Positions 46,596-57,406 of a stretch of 64,000 nucleotides of DNA are shown in pieces (within the stretch, counting starts at the first letter, position 1; the number at the start of each line of letters is the position of its first letter). A program made the position numbers and the translations under genes. The notes below the pieces were generated by a model. It worked only from the letters and a program-made list of their open reading frames with translations. It did not search any database and was not told where the DNA came from. The stretch comes from Gnetum montanum (taxonomy: Eukaryota > Streptophyta > Gnetopsida > Gnetales > Gnetaceae), in assembly GCA_015680685.1 (NCBI GenBank), contig MNCI01020803.1:62001-126000 (forward strand), written 5' to 3'.

Positions 46596-47240
46596 GTGTG
46601 TGAGCAAAAACCAGTCTACGTAGTAGCCACTAAACCAAAAGACACCCAGTGGCTTGAAAATGAGAATATAAAATTATTTCAAAGATGCATGAATGCAACT
46701 AATTCACTTATTAGTTCTAGTCATAAGAAAATGGACCAAATATAGGACTTAGATAGATATCTTACACTCTGATTATACACTAAAAAAGGATATTAAACAT
46801 GAAGACTTGGGGATTAAAATAAAAAATTAAGAATAAGAAGAAAATACATCTAGATCCCCCAAAATGGAAATACGTTCAAGTATAGATGAAGATACATCTC
46901 CAAATGATCCAAATCAAACTATCACCAATGTTAGATGTGGCACCACATGATTAATTAAATCAGTAACTATGATAGATGGGAAACCGATGGTGTATAACCA
47001 GGGGATTATGTAGCCCATCTCCCAAATGTGTAGCCATAAGATTAGTTTTGGGGTAGATGTTCCATCTTGGTTCAAGAACTAATAAGTGTTTTCACCTTAT
47101 TTTTGTTTTATAGTTTTTTATCATTTTTTTATTTCTTCCAAAATTTTCTGATTCTTCATATGTTTTCCATTTCTTAATATTTTTCTTTTCTTTACATTTT
47201 TTCCTTTTCTTGAGTCATTTCCTTTATGTTTATTGAATGA
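46596..47240. other. Element C downstream trace
   Basis: Stop-rich sequence after gag with a weak protease-like VRCGTT...SVTMIDGKPMV trace at about 46930-47000, then a T-rich stretch (47090-47230) before the inverted arm. No pol. Confidence 0.4.
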
Positions 47241-47610
47241 TGAGCGGTGAGGTACCCCTATGCCTAACCATATGAATACAAGCATTCATGCATGATTCGG
47301 TCAAACTCCAAGGATTAAGTGCTTATGCGCCTACACAAAACAAGGATGAGTTATGCAGTTGTTGTCTTCCCAAGATTACTTGTAAGGCACAATTGTATGG
47401 TTAAGTAAACTCGAGGTATATTATTTTTATGTTTTTTATATTTTCTATCTTAGTCTCCTAAGTGTGTGTAATGAAAAGATTTAATTAACTAATGGATTTT
47501 TATAACTCTAATGTGAATAAAACCCTAACACTAGCATCCGTTCCCACTCTCTGGACACATCCTAAACTAGTGTAACACTACTGGGATTACCAAATGCTAG
47601 TCATTACTAA
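47241..47610 (-). repeat. Inverted copy of element B/C leader and LTR end
   Basis: Its reverse complement aligns first with the element B LTR end (TTACACTAGTTTAGGATGTG, GTGGGAACGGATGCT; B 24460-24515). It then aligns with the element C leader (ATGGTTAGGCATAGGGGTAC, then CCGCTCATCA; C 44108-44146). It forms inverted arms with 43800-44150 around the gag of C. Confidence 0.75.
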
Positions 47611-47759
47611 AACACCATCAATTTTTGGCTCTTTTGACTTACCATTAGATTTGTTCGAGCATTGAGACCTAGGAAAACTTTCTCCAAGTGTGGTGTCACA
47701 CTGGGTTGCGTAAACAGCATGGCACCTTAGAAGTCCTAATGTCTACCAAGCTTTTTTTG

Positions 47760-48535
47760 AGCTTTTCTGCTATGCTCTTCAGCATAGCCAACGCAGCACA
47801 CATTTTCAAGGCCAGTTTGCACAAAAGGCACACTGAGGGTGGACTAAACAATTCAGCAAATTTTCTATCTTCTAGGTCATCAAGTTTGCTACGCTCTCTA
47901 GCTTGCTCAACTTAACACATGTCCTAGTTGCCAGTCCACCCCAATGCCAGGCTAGGAGTTTTCAAAACTGTTTAGGATGGACAAAATAGTTTGGAAAATT
48001 TTCTATGTTTGGACCTGTTACGCTCTACTACGCTACACAGCATAGACAATGTAGCAGTCCATGTCGGGCTAAAATTTTCCTAAGTGTTAAACCAAACATA
48101 GAAGGTGCATTTGGCAAGTCTTTAACCTCCAAGGCTGCTTGTCCTGCTTCATCCTCAGAGCATGATCAAGGCCCCATGGAAAAGTATGACAAGTTGGGTT
48201 AAAATTTTCTCAAAATGAGGTGTTACGCTGTCCTACGTTGTGTAGCATAGCACAGTGTAGCAGAGGTGCCTGTGCCAAAAGTTGTCCAAAATGAAGCCAG
48301 GAGATATCAGGCTCTCTCAACATGAAAGATGTACTGGCTAGATGCCAAAGTTACTTACCTTGTTGAATCCCAAAGTAATGTCTTCAATTTTTTGACAAAA
48401 TTCATGGAAAATGAATGCTACACTCTACTATGCTGTGCAGCGTAGATAGCATAGCAGGCCAAAATTGCAAAATTTTCTAAGTATTCACACCACGTTTCAT
48501 TACGCTAGGCAGTGTAGACAACGTAGCACTTGGAA
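47760..48535 (+). repeat. Dispersed hairpin-type repeats in element D U3
   Basis: Imperfectly repeated segments of the type TTACGCTGTCCTACG then TGTAGCATAG and GTAGCAG occur near 47765, 48018, 48224, 48416 and 48498. Most are preceded by AAAATTTTCTA. Each contains a CTACGC/GCGTAG-type inverted pair. Confidence 0.65.
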
Positions 48536-48952
48536 AACTTCTCTAAATGCCTTCCAAAAGTGTCCAGAGCTTGCCATCAACCTTCATTCCTTCTCCAGCA
48601 TCTCTCCGATAGCCAAAATGAGTAGTTTTTTTTGTTTTTGCACCCCCTGTTGGTCCCCAAAATTATCCCTATTCTTGACCCTACTCGAAAGAGGAGGGAA
48701 GAGGTAGTCCCAAAGCATAGGCTCCAATTTGCATTTTTTCTAGGAATTCTGTAAAAACAAGGTAGTCTTTCATGTCTTGGCACATGCAATTTGGGCAATA
48801 TGATCATAGTTTGGCAAATTTTCAATCCTTGTTCTTATCCCACCGAGCATAGCACCACAATGTAGCACATCAGTGTAACATAGCCACGTTCATGCTATGT
48901 GGGGCCCAGGAGATGTGGCATCCAAACCACACCTCTCCACCAACCCTGGCTC

Positions 48953-48960
48953 TATAAATA
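48953..48960 (+). promoter_or_regulatory. TATA box of element D LTR
   Basis: TATAAATA in GC-richer surroundings (CCAACCCTGGCTCTATAAAT), about 670 bases before the LTR end. Confidence 0.6.
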
Positions 48961-49632
48961 CCTTAGTAATCGATAGTCTAAGGGTTAGTTTTTGTAGTTG
49001 GCTTTGGCAGAAGATTGGTGAGAAAAAAGTGGATGAGTAGCAAATCTTAGCATTAGAGTCTTCCAAACCTTTGTTCCACTCCCTTACCTGAATGTGACAC
49101 CTACACATCCACAGCATAACAACTCTCAGTCCAGCAAGCATCAGCCCCTTAGTGTCTATTGACACCACATCTGCAACACTCTAGAGGGTATGATCATATT
49201 GCCTCACTGCCCAACCATTTCTATCTATGTTGCACGCCAATTTTACACATCATTCAATCAAAAGCGACGTCCCCCAATATTGGGGTAGTGCATTTCTTTA
49301 CTCGCACTCTCCTTTCATTCTTTTTCTATAGTATTTTAAACTATTAACATATCTATTTTCTTCTATTTTCATATACACGCACATTGATATTCTCTCTCTG
49401 TTACGCACATTTCGTTCCCATTTATTCCAAACTCTTATACATGATGATTTAAAATCATTATCTATGAATGGTTATTGGACACCATGTAAGTTCCTGATTG
49501 ATCGACTAGACCGCTCAAGGCACCTCATTTCCATTTTCCTTGGCATCACCCTCCTATGGACTCACTGTTAGGCTGTGCGTCTGACAACCTCTCGATGTTC
49601 CAATCACTGACATTTTCAAAGGCTACAATTTT

Positions 49633-49659
49633 TGCACTAGAAGGAGGGCTTGAACCTCC
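49633..49659 (+). promoter_or_regulatory. Primer-binding site of element D, copy 1
   Basis: TGCACTAGAAGGAGGGCTTG begins six bases after the LTR end and continues AACCTCC. GGAGG (643-647) and CCTCC (655-659) enclose a seven-base loop, the exact geometry of an antisense tRNA T arm. Confidence 0.7.
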
Positions 49660-50108
49660 GTGTCCCTTCTATGTGTCACGGGTAGTCTCACGTGCCTTGT
49701 GTACCTCCTTGTTATCATAAATGTAACACGCCTATGGACCTGCTATGGTAGTAGCTAGATTACAGGCCAGCACAAGGGTTGTTTATGTTTTAGTCAATAC
49801 AGTTGGCTCCTAGGTGACAGTTCCCTTGGAACCCTGTAGGACAAAAAGCCCAAAATGGTGTATTGTGTTAAGCTCTCTATGTTTCATGTAGTGTGACATG
49901 TATAGTGTAACAAGTGTAGCATAACAACTTTTTCAACATGATAGTCCCACCTAGTGTAGAACACGTAGCAGTGTAAAAAACTATTTTACCAACGTTTTTA
50001 GACTTTACCATTTCTAGCCTACTTTCTAGGTAGCTTACCTATTTCTTTGCTTCTTACGTCCTTTTTAACATAGTAAAAATGAGCCCACCTAGCACCTTAG
50101 TCACCACC

Positions 50109-51519
50109 ATGAGCTTGGGGATAGTCCATCCCTTGCAACATGTGATGGATCTCGCGCAACCACCTACTCCAGTGCTGATACCATGGCAGTCTCTTCGACT
50201 ACAACATCAATCGCCTAAATGCATGACCCGTGATGAAGAGTGATATAACTTCTTATTTGCAAGAATCCAAGCAAGCCTACCACTAGACTTTCAAGAATTT
50301 TAAGAAAAGCATAACTTTAAAATTATTCATCAAAATGGGAGGGAGTTCCTTCCTACTCCTGATGGCATCATACCACTCACTGAAACATTTCAATGGATAT
50401 TGAATCAACATATTCGACTAAGTGGGTCAAAAGAGTGAGACACGGTGTCTCACTATGAGGAACCCCTTCATGATGGGCAAGAGAAATTTGACTCCCATTC
50501 TAAAAGTGGTGGCCGCTTTACACCTCAACTTCATAGAACACTTCTATGTTATATCCACACTAGTTACAGTCCTCTACCTCTTTGGAAATAGCTACAATGC
50601 TTTTACAGCCCAAACCTTCCTGGGTGGTGGGTAGCCACCAAATGTTGTCAACACAGCAACATGTAGGGTCTTCAGCTTTGTTTCCCTTTATCATCTCTTC
50701 ACAGTCTGTTCAAGTTGCATAGCCAACGTCTGTAATGCCTATGCTACCATATGTACATACCATGCCTACATCGCAACTACAAATAAGCCCTATTTCCATG
50801 GCCTCTTCTACATCAATTCCACTGTTAGTAGTAGCCCCAACCTCAACTACATGGTGACCAGCGACGTCCTTTCCTACTGTCCAAATGCCTCAGGTGCTGC
50901 AATATGTGCAACCTCAAAGGTATCAAGCCTCACATATGGTGCAACCAACCATGGGGCTATGGACTACTCTAGCAATAGGGCAGGCAACCATTCCCACAAC
51001 ACCACCAATGGTGGTTGCTCTAGCAACACCACCCATAGGATTGTGGACCTCCTAGACAGCACCACCAATGGAAGTGGCTTTGATAGCACCCCCAATTGAA
51101 CCAATAGTTGTACCAACAACACCACTAATGATGCTTGCACTAGCAATACCACTAGCAATTCAACTCACGCAACCTTCTATAGCATCCCCATGTTTGGACC
51201 AAGCCTTTTAGCTCATTCAGACCCTCACCAATGAATTCAAGAAGCTTAAAGCCACTAGCCCTAAAATAGTCCAAGTAATGAACTTTTATCATGATGACCC
51301 AATTAGCCTAGTTGCTCCTTCACATACATTTCCTAATGGGGTACAACTCCCCTAGTTCATAAAATACAATGGAGAGGGTGATCTGAACTCTCATCTAGTA
51401 ACTTTTAGATCTGATTCCTTATTACTACAACCATGGACGCATGATAACTTAGAGGAATATCACTTTAATTCCTCTAGGCCATACACCTCGCCTAACCCAC
51501 ATCAGGTTAGGAAATAGTT
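50109..51519 (+). pseudogene. Gag fused to the protease tail, unit 1
   Basis: ATG 50109 opens MSLGIVHPLQ. The first gag block (SLRLQHQSP, then a Tyr-x-Phe-Leu-x-Ala-Arg-Ile pattern) parallels element A's SLRLQGRNPS and YNFICVKIQA. The proline/asparagine-rich repeats follow, then the start of the gag domain (51283-51440). The deletion joins it to SSRPYTSPNPHQVRK and a TAG. Numerous stops. Confidence 0.75.
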
Positions 51520-51632
51520 ACAAGATTAGGGCATGATCCTATTTTACTTCTCTAATCTTTTTCTTTTAACATTATTCCTTGTACAGGCTTCAATTTTGCA
51601 TTGTGTTTACCTTTTGTATTAATTAAACTAGC

Positions 51633-51900
51633 GATGGCCCGAAATGGCCTTAAGCTAACTATGGCCCAAAATGACCTTAAAGTATCTCATGGCTCGCCAA
51701 GGCCTAAAACTAGCAACCCACTCTTTATGTTAACTATCCATGGCCTAAAATGGTCTTAAACTAGCCATGACCTGAGATGGCCTTAAACCAGCCATAACCT
51801 GAAATGGCCTTAAACTAGCTACAGCCTGAAATGGCCTTAAACTAGCTAGAGCCTGGAATGGCCTTAAACTAACTACGATTCGAAATGGCCTGAAACTATA
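51633..51900 (+). repeat. Post-protease minisatellite, unit 1
   Basis: About nine degenerate 25-30 base units of ATGGCCCGAAATGGCCTTAA plus ACTAGCT. It begins about 115 bases after the protease stop, as in units 2 and 3 and comparable to element A. Confidence 0.9.
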
Positions 51901-52079
51901 ACATGGGTGTCACAAAGGGCCTAAATACATCAAAAAAAGCATTAGGCAAAGGAAATAAAACAAGAAATTTACTTTTCATTAAATTGCAAATACATGGCCC
52001 AAAATCATGTTCACACATAGAGTTGTAACATGGCCCGACAACAGGGATTACATTTTAAAATCATAGAACATCAATGAAG

Positions 52080-52260
52080 AGGCTATGGATCTTCTCTTGT
52101 GTCCTTATCTACTACCCCACTAGGTCCTACATCCTTGATGGGATCTTGCATGAATCAAGAATGAGACAATAAATCAATGAGTGAGCAAGGTAATGCATAA
52201 GGCTATCATGCGATAGATTGTAATAAACTAAAACCTGGCTAACCTGAGATGGGCCCACAT
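52080..52260 (-). pseudogene. Last exon of the antisense gene, unit 1 copy
   Basis: On the - strand: donor CTCAG|GTTAGCC (about 52240), a short intron, acceptor position now ATGCAA, then DPIKDVGPSGVVDKDTRED and a stop at about 52087. It parallels 61721-61783 of the third unit. The acceptor AG is lost, so this copy could not splice normally. Confidence 0.55.
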
Positions 52261-52737
52261 CCATCTCTAGTGTTATCTGGTGCTAAAAGGAGGGCTTGAA
52301 CCTCCATGTCCCTTTTATGTATCACAGGTAGTCTCGCATGGCTTCTATACCTCCTTGCTAGCATAAATTTAACACCCCTATTGATAGTTCACAAGTCAGC
52401 ATAGGGGTTGTTTACGTTTCGATTGGTATAGTCAGGTCCTAGTTGATAGTTCCCCTAGAACTCCACAGGACAAAAAGCCCAAAATGGTGTATTGCATTAA
52501 GCTCTCTATGTTCTGTGTAGCATGATATGTATAGCGTAACAAGTGTAGTGTAACAACTTTGTTAGTGTGATAGTCTTGCTTAGCGTAGCAAGTATAGCAG
52601 CATAAACCACTATTTTTCCAACGTTTTTAGACTTTACCATTTCTAGCATGCTTTCTGGGTAGCTCACCTATTTCTTTGCTTCTTACATCCTTTTTGACAT
52701 AGTAAAAATAAGCCCACCTAGCACCTTAGTCACCACC

Positions 52738-54830
52738 ATGAGCTTGGGGATAGCCCATCCCTTCCAACAAGTGATGAATCCTGAGCAACCACCTAGCCTA
52801 ATGCCAATACCATGGTAGTCTCTTCGACTGCAACATTAATTGGCCAAATGCACGAAGAGCGATATAACTTCTTATGTGTAAGAATCCAAGCGGGAATACC
52901 GTTGGACCATCATGAATTCAAAGAGATCTTCAGCTTCGTTTCCCTTTATCATCCCTTTACAATTCATTCAAGTTGCACAACCAATGTTTGTAATGCCTAC
53001 ATTGTCATATGTACATACCATGCCTACATCGTAACCACAAATAAGCCCTATTTCCATGGCCTCTTTTATGCCAGTTCCATAGTTAGTAGCATCCCCAAAC
53101 TCAACTGCATGGTGTCTAGCAACATCCTTTCCTACAGTCCAGATGCCTTAGGCGCCTCAGTATGTGCAACGTCAAACATATCAAGCCTCACATATGGTGC
53201 AACCAACCACGGGGCTATGGACTACTTTGGAAATGGGGCTAGCAACCATTCCCATAGCACCACCAATGGTGGTCACTCCAACAACACCACCCATAGGATT
53301 GTGGGCAACCCAGATAGCACCACCAATGGGAGTGGCTCCTACAACACCCCCAATGGGACCAATAGCTACACCAATAGCACCACCAATGATGCCTACACTA
53401 GCAGTACCACTAGCAATTCAACTTATGCAACCTTCTGTAGCATCCCCAAGTCTGGATCAATCCTTTCAGCTCATTCAAACCCTCATCGATGAAGTTAAGT
53501 AGCTTAAAGTTGTTGACTCTAAAATAGTCCAAGTAATGAACTTTTATCATGATGACCTGATTAGCCTAGTTGTTCCTCCACTTATGTTTCCTACTGGGGT
53601 ACAACTCCCCCAATTCACAAAATACAATGGAGAGGGTGATCCAAACACCCATATAGTTACTTTTAGATCTGAGTTCTTATTACTACAATGGTCACATGCA
53701 ATCATCCATGTTTTCGTCATGTCCTTGACTGGCAAAGCTTTAGACTGGTATCGCGTGCTTCCTCGTGTGTCTATTTCAACATTAGAAGAATTGTTAAGTC
53801 AATTGGTCACTTGCTTCAAGTATAACTTGAAGCCAAAGGTCACATTAGACCAGCTTATGAATTTCAAACAGGAACTGTTAGAATCTGTCCAGAAATTCAT
53901 ACGGTGCTAGAGTGCTGCCTTAAATGAAATTCATGAACCAATTGCAAAAACCCATTCACTTGCTATTTTCAAGGGTGCTATGAATGACTTTATTAAGTCT
54001 AAGCTATATTATTTAGCACCATGCTTTCTTAGCCAAGCTTTTGCACAAACAAAAAGTATACAAGATGTAGCAAAAGCTAATAAAGACCTAGCCTATGTAG
54101 CTTACAGAAATGTGCATGTGAAGAAAGAAAAGGAAAAGGGCAAGGCCACAACAACCACTGTGGCCACTGTAGTTAATAAAATTAAGCCCAATAACAACAA
54201 GCAGGCAACCAAAATTCCTAAGCCCACGATTTCTACCACTAAAATTCCAAGCCCTACAATGCGAGAGCTAGCCAACCCCTAGTGTCAACAGCCGCGGCAC
54301 AAACTCTGTCAAGGCCAAATTTTGAGAGTAAGGATCACTCTAAATACACCCCATTGCCAATTAAGCTGTCAAAGCTGTTGGACTAATTGTTGAATGTTGG
54401 GCACATTCAATTTAACCAAATGTTAGAGGAGGCTTGTAAGCATCATGAGAGGTATTGTGAAATCCTTTGAGACCCCTCTATAGCCATGCCTAACAAGTCT
54501 CCTGTGCCTAAAAATTTTAGGCTTGAACAATTCTATAACTACCACCAGTTGTTTGGTCATAACACTGACTATTTCCTAGCATTAAAAGATGACATCCAAT
54601 GTATGATTGATCAAGGTAAGCTAGTTCTTGATGAAACTAGTCCTATCCGGCTAGAAAACCAGTCAATGAACGTCTACAAAGACTCGTTGAACACTAATAA
54701 TGTAGGCTACACTATTAATGTTATTAGAATTTATGATAGTATAGAATCTACACATAAGTTGTTTTTGGTACATGCACCTTCTCAAGGTACTTTAGCTTCA
54801 GTGACACCTAGGCCATAGCCTCCTTTTGTT
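52738..54830 (+). pseudogene. gag: gag of element D, unit 2
   Basis: The start is equivalent to ATG 52738 (MSLGIAHPFQ). A proline-rich repeat region reads IAPPMVVTPTTPP, IAPPMGVAPTTPP and IAPPMMPT (53230-53390). The gag domain spans 53530-54040 (KYNGEGDPNTHIVTF, LDWYRVLP, NLKPKVTLDQLM, VQKFIRC). The zinc-knuckle position reads FYNYHQLFGHNTDYF, lacking both cysteines present in element A. Frequent TAG stops. An overlapping Asn/Thr-rich frame at 53060-53480 is the wrong frame. Confidence 0.85.
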
Positions 54831-56163
54831 ATTAAGAGGCCACCATAGGGGCCCGATACCCCTTTTGTAATTAAGGCCCCTCAACGTGCTATTGCAACAA
54901 TGCATGTGCCTTTTGTTATAAGGGTACCAAAGCATACAAACTCACCACCTACCTAGAGTTTGGTGGCTAGAACTGCATCATAACCTCCTTGCCTAAGAAA
55001 ATGTCATGAGTGCCTAGTGGATAAGATGACTAAAGAGCATACTGTGCTAGGCCCCCCTAAGCCCATCCCATTATCGGTGATTCCCATGGCCTCACAATTT
55101 AAAGATAAAATAGAAATGCATTCACAATAAGCAATTGCTGAGGCTCAGAAACCTGCCACTCAACCAAAAGCCACGTCCTCTTTTCTTCAAGGAATTTGTC
55201 TCTCAGGGCACATGGAGGAAGTAAAAACTACAAAGCTACTGGGTGTTGGAAAAGACTTTCTAAACACCCTTACACAAGTTAAACAAGCTCTAAAACAAAA
55301 CAAAAATACAACATTAAGCTTGTACAATTTAATAATGACCTCTGTAGCACACCGTGAAGCCTTGATCCACATGTTGGCATCTATAACTGTTAAAGAAGAC
55401 ATGCCCTCAGAGGAAGCAACCATTCATGCTGTTATGCTTTCATCTATGGCTAAAGAAACACAAGCAACTCACTTGACTTTTCATGATGAAGCTATTACTG
55501 TTGATTCTAAAAAGGTTCAAGTAACCACTGCCCCCTATGTTCATAACGATTCGGGTAGGTCAATACAAGATTCATAGGATGCACGTTAATGATAGAGCCA
55601 CAACCAATGTGATTCTGTTCCCTATTGTTGACAAGCTGAGCCTAGTAGACCAAATCAAGCCCACGAAAACTTCTTATCTAAATTCCTTCAACAAGACAAG
55701 CGTTATGGTCAAAGGGACCATCGCTATCAACTTTGTAGTAGGGTGTTAGTTCCCCACTAGTGTAGAATTCATTGTGGTGGAAGAGATGCCTAGGTTCAAC
55801 TTGATCTTGGGAAGATCTTGGTTAGCTCAACTAAGGGCTATCTCTTCACCAATACACCAAGAGATCCATCTACCCTATGTAGGTAGAGAAGTGGTGATCT
55901 TCGGTGATGATGTAGCCCCTTGGGCTATAAACAACATAAACATGAAGCAAGGGTCAAAGATAGAAATCTCTAAAGATGTGTCACCTATCAATGTCAAAAC
56001 CCAATGTTGCCTTGCCAATAAGCCTGACAAAATTGACAACCTGCACAAACAAACTATATGGGCAGAGTTTCCTTTCTCAACAGCCAATGATAACTTAGAG
56101 GAATATCACTTTAAGTCCTCCAGGCCATACACCTCACCTAACCCACATCAGGTTAGGAAATAG
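54831..56163 (+). pseudogene. Linker and aspartic protease of element D, unit 2
   Basis: The linker has PFVIKAPQ and PFVIRVPKH motifs, as in element A. A helical segment LYNLIMTSVAHREALIHML matches A (LYDLVLTSQTHREALVHML). The protease active-site region reads VNDRATTNVILFPIV (element A DDGAATNVVPYPIV), so the first Asp is lost here. NLILGRSWLAQLRAISS and IHQEIHLPYVGRE follow. It ends YTSPNPHQVRK and TAG at 56161. Confidence 0.85.
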
Positions 56164-56274
56164 TTACATGATTAGGGCATGACCCTATTTTACTTCTTTG
56201 ATTCTTTTTCTTTTAACACTATTCCTTGTACAAGCTTAAATTTTGCATTGTGTTTACCTTTTGTGTTAATTAAA

Positions 56275-56546
56275 CTAGCTATGGCCTAAAATGACCTTAA
56301 ACTAACTATGGCCCGAAATGGCCTTAAACTAGCTATGGCCCAAAATGGCCTTAAACTAGCTATGGCCCAAAATGACCTTAAACTATCTCACAGCCTGCCA
56401 AGGCCTAAAACTAGCAACCCACTCTTTGTGTTAACTACCCATGGCCCAAAATGACCTGAAACTAGCTATGGCCTGAAACGACCTTAAACTAACTACAGCC
56501 TGAAATGACCTTAAACTAACTACAACCTGAAATGACCTTAAACTAT
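56275..56546 (+). repeat. Post-protease minisatellite, unit 2
   Basis: About ten units of CTATGGCCCGAAATGGCCTT plus AAACTAG, degenerating to the right into CTACAACCTGAAATGACC. Confidence 0.9.
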
Positions 56547-57406
56547 AACATGGGGGTCACAAGGGGCCTAAATACATCAACAAAAGCATTAGGAAAAGGA
56601 AATAAAAAAAAGCACTTTACTTTTCATTAAATTTCAAATACATGGTCCAAAATCATATCTAAACTTAGAGTTGTAACATCGCCCAACAATGGGGATTACA
56701 TTTTAAAATCATAGAACATCAATGAAGAGGCTATGGATCTTCTCTTCTCTATGTCCTTATCCACTACCCCACTAGGTCCTACATCCTCAATGGTATCCTG
56801 CATGAATTAAGAATGAGACAATAAATCAATGAGTGAGCAAGGTAATGCATAAGGCTATCATGAAATAAATTGCAATAAAGTAAAACTTGGCTAACCTGAG
56901 ATGGGCCCGCATCCATCTCTCGTGGTACCTAGCGCTAAAAGGAGGGCTTGAACCTCCATGTCCCTTCTATGCATCACGGGTAGTCTCACATGCCTTCTGT
57001 ACCCCTTTGCTAGGGTAAACATAATACCCCTCTGGACCTACTACGAAAATAGTTGGATCACAAGCTAGTGCAAGGATTGTTTACATTTCAGTCAGTATAG
57101 TCAAGTCCCAGTTGATGGTTCCCTTGGAACATCGCAGGATAAAAATCCCAAAATGATGTATTGCATTAAGCTCTCTGTGTTCCGTGTAGCATGACATGTA
57201 TAGCATAAAAATTTTAGCTTAACAACTCTATCAACATGACAGTCCCACCTAGCGTAGTGGGCGTAGCAGCGCAAACCACTATTTTTCCAACATTTTCAAA
57301 CTTTACCATTGTTAGCCTGCTTTCTGGGTAGCTTACCTATTTCTTTGATTCTTATGTCCTTTTTGACATAGTAAAAATGAACCCAGCTAGCACCTCAGTC
57401 ACCACC

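Larger units (their letters stand above)
43184..47240 (+). mobile_element. Element C: gag-only relative of element B
   Basis: A left LTR-like part (43184 to about 43950, TATAAATA at 43357-43364) aligns with element B's LTR in its R/U5 part. Then come a leader, gag and a short protease-like trace; RT and integrase are absent. The right side is not a direct LTR but an inverted copy of the leader/LTR. Confidence 0.7.
47650..49627 (+). repeat. LTR of element D (left end approximate)
   Basis: It ends GGCTACA (49627), followed by the primer site. TATAAATA at 48953-48960 is the likely promoter. The U5-like GACCGCTCAAGGCACCTCAT near 49510 resembles GACCACTCAAGGTACTCTGC of element A's LTR (629-648). 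The start is not resolved; no second LTR lies in the window. Confidence 0.65.
49634..52277 (+). mobile_element. Element D tandem unit 1 (internally deleted)
   Basis: Primer site, leader, gag start and gag domain run to about 51445. The sequence then jumps to the end of the protease module (TAACTTAGAGGAATATCACT at 51448), followed by the minisatellite and the last antisense exon. About 2.4 kb present in unit 2 (between about 53700 and 56088) is missing. It joins unit 2 exactly at a new TGG primer-site start. Confidence 0.8.
52278..56930 (+). mobile_element. Element D tandem unit 2
   Basis: Starts TGGTGCTAAAAGGAGGGCTT, continues GAACCTCC, and carries leader, gag, linker, protease, minisatellite (56275-56546) and the last antisense exon (about 56740-56800). 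It joins unit 3 at TAGCGCTAAAAGGAGGG (56931), a mutated TGG. Confidence 0.85.

Noticed and set aside
49633-49760. Possible tRNA gene suggested by the T-arm-like GGAGG/CCTCC hairpin
   Set aside because: On the strand where the arm would be correct, no matching acceptor, D arm and anticodon arm could be assembled; it fits a primer-binding site next to an LTR.
53060-53480. Asn/Thr/Ser-rich open frame (STTNGGHSNN type), also at 50850-51100 and 58150-58520
   Set aside because: It is the neighbouring frame of the IAPPM proline-rich gag segment; only the latter frame continues into the gag domain.
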